Positions 63,125 through 64,000 of a stretch of 64,000 bases of DNA are shown here, in pieces; position 1 is the first letter of the stretch; each line of letters begins with the position of its first letter. This DNA is from Bordetella petrii. GTDB lineage: Bacteria > Pseudomonadota > Gammaproteobacteria > Burkholderiales > Burkholderiaceae_B. The stretch covers positions 60,507-124,506 of the forward strand of contig WMBV01000018.1 in assembly GCA_017745595.1 (NCBI GenBank), written 5' to 3'. Both the position numbers and the translations under genes were made by a program. The notes under the pieces were generated by a model. That model made no database searches, had not been told where the DNA came from, and saw nothing but the letters and a program-made list of their open reading frames with translations.

Positions 63125-63910
63125 ATGGCGAAGCAAGGTTCTGTAGGTCCTTCCAGAAGCGGCGATCAGTTCCACTATCAATGGGCTGCTCGGCAGTGCC
63201 TCGGGCTGCTTACCGGTGAAAATGGTCTGGTGGCGGTGGCGATCGAAGGAGCGTCACTGGACGAGGGGGACGCATCTACGAGCGTCGGCGACGAGGTCAT
63301 TGACGTCGGCCTGTACTACGGGAGCGAGGACGTCACAGCGGCAAAGTCCATCCGCTATGTGCAACTCAAACACTCATCCAGGCGCTCGCACGAACCCTGG
63401 ACGGCAAGCGGCCTCAAAGGAACCATCGAGGGCTTCGCAGGGCGTTTCAAGGAGTTGGAGGCGTCGCTTGGCCTGGACGTCCTGGCGAACAAGGTTCGGT
63501 TCATTTTTCTGACGAACAGGCCCATGGATGGAACTGTTCTTGAAGCGTTGGCCGATATCGCTGCGGGGTCGACAGCGCCGCGGCACCGTGAAATAGACGA
63601 GTTGCTGAAACGGTACGCGGCGTCAGCTGGCAGCAACGTACAGAGCTTCTTCGCCGCCTTCTTGGTTGAAGCTGGTGAGCCGGATCTATGGGAACAGCGC
63701 AACCTCCTAAGTCAGGACCTGAGCGCATACCTGTCCGAACCGGATACCGAGGCTGCGCTCCAACTGAAGGAACTGGTCACCCGTCGGGCAACCGACGAGG
63801 GGACGAAGGACCGCTCAGTCCGGCTCTACAACGTACTTCGCGCACTGCACGTGACCGAAATCGATCTCCTGCCTGAATCGCCCCGGTTTTCGCGGAGGCT
63901 GTTTGGTTAA
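63125..63910 (+). pseudogene. Cap4/DUF4297-like nuclease gene, truncated by an IS element
   Basis: The frame begins MAKQGSVGPSRSGDQFHYQW and has a PD-(D/E)xK-like set of residues: Glu41, Asp60 (VGDEVIDVGLYYG) and YVQLKHSS with Lys82. SGDQFHYQWAARQCL and the QLK motif are the pattern of the dsDNA endonuclease domain (DUF4297) found in Cap4 and as the N-terminal part of some Avs proteins. The last eleven codons (from about 63874) come from the terminal repeat of an IS3-family element, so the native gene continued further. What the lost part encoded is unknown. The fragment may still be translated. Confidence 0.78.
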
Positions 63911-64000
63911 AGTAAAACGGCCTCACCGGCGGATGTGCCGAGTTGGTTGTAGTAGTTTGCCTCAGCCTCAGCCGGCGGGATATAGCCGATGGATGAGTGC
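63874..64000 (-). mobile_element. IS3-family insertion sequence, partial (transposase 3' end)
   Basis: TGAATCGCCCCGGTTTTCGC at 63874-63893 resembles IS3-family terminal repeats (TGAACCGCCCCGG type). The minus strand encodes the transposase C-terminus HSSIGYIPPAEAEANYYNQL, ending at the stop at 63907. The element continues past the right edge. It interrupts the nuclease gene. Confidence 0.85.
63907..64000 (-). CDS. IS3-family transposase OrfB, C-terminal fragment
   Basis: Only the last 30 residues are in the window. HSSIGYIPPAEAEANYYNQL is the characteristic tail of IS3-type integrase-core transposases, which cut and rejoin the IS ends. The start and DDE catalytic core lie beyond the right edge. 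Its stop shares bases with the stop of the interrupted nuclease frame. Confidence 0.85.
   Translation of the reverse strand, partial: HSSIGYIPPAEAEANYYNQLGTSAGEAVLL

Overview
The window reads as a high-GC betaproteobacterial chromosome of the Alcaligenaceae type (Bordetella/Achromobacter-like). This is inferred from gene content: a Bug-family periplasmic binding protein beside a LysR regulator, an frmR/frmA formaldehyde module, a dapA-bamC pair, dense GC-rich coding, and long GGTGTC-type palindromic repeats. No species call is possible from sequence alone.

Bases 1 to about 12,930 are ordinary chromosome. They hold a partial tricarboxylate-type binding protein, a LysR regulator, glutathione-dependent formaldehyde detoxification with a visible FrmR-type operator, a cardiolipin synthase, a tRNA-His, an orphan HicB-like antitoxin, a coupled DUF1828 gene pair, a YpfJ-type zinc protease, a YciO/YrdC protein, a site-2 protease, dapA and bamC. 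Between about 12,930 and 14,215 the context changes to an integrative and conjugative element (ICE).

The ICE resembles the Tn4371 family. On the plus strand, 14,215-26,609 holds traG (coupling protein), a CopG-type protein, trbB-C-D-E-J-(exclusion lipoprotein)-L-F-G-I and a DUF2274 protein, with a convergent LysR gene at the end. On the minus strand, 43,845-58,374 holds the maintenance and mobilisation block: DUF932, a long ParB-like protein, DUF736, DUF2958, DUF2285, an excisionase-like HTH, RepA with three 17-bp iterons, ParA, a ParG-like protein, DUF2840, the TraF peptidase and the TraI relaxase. Structured non-coding DNA punctuates this block. No integrase is in the window, and the right end of the element probably lies beyond it.

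Between the two blocks sits a cargo island (27.5-43.7 kb): a 4,215-residue filamentous-haemagglutinin-like exoprotein, a FecR anti-sigma factor, two ECF sigma factors and a short STN-domain protein. It resembles the Pseudomonas VreA/VreI/VreR cell-surface signalling system combined with a PdtA-type two-partner exoprotein, but no TpsB transporter gene is present.

Two defence-like loci are embedded. An AT-rich two-gene operon (51.6-53.9 kb) encodes an XRE regulator overlapping a P-loop ATPase whose C-terminus looks HEPN-like; I do not recognise it as a named system. At 59.1-63.9 kb lies a Gabija-like pair (OLD-type ATPase-TOPRIM nuclease plus UvrD-type helicase), followed by a Cap4/DUF4297-like nuclease gene cut off by an IS3-family insertion at the window edge.
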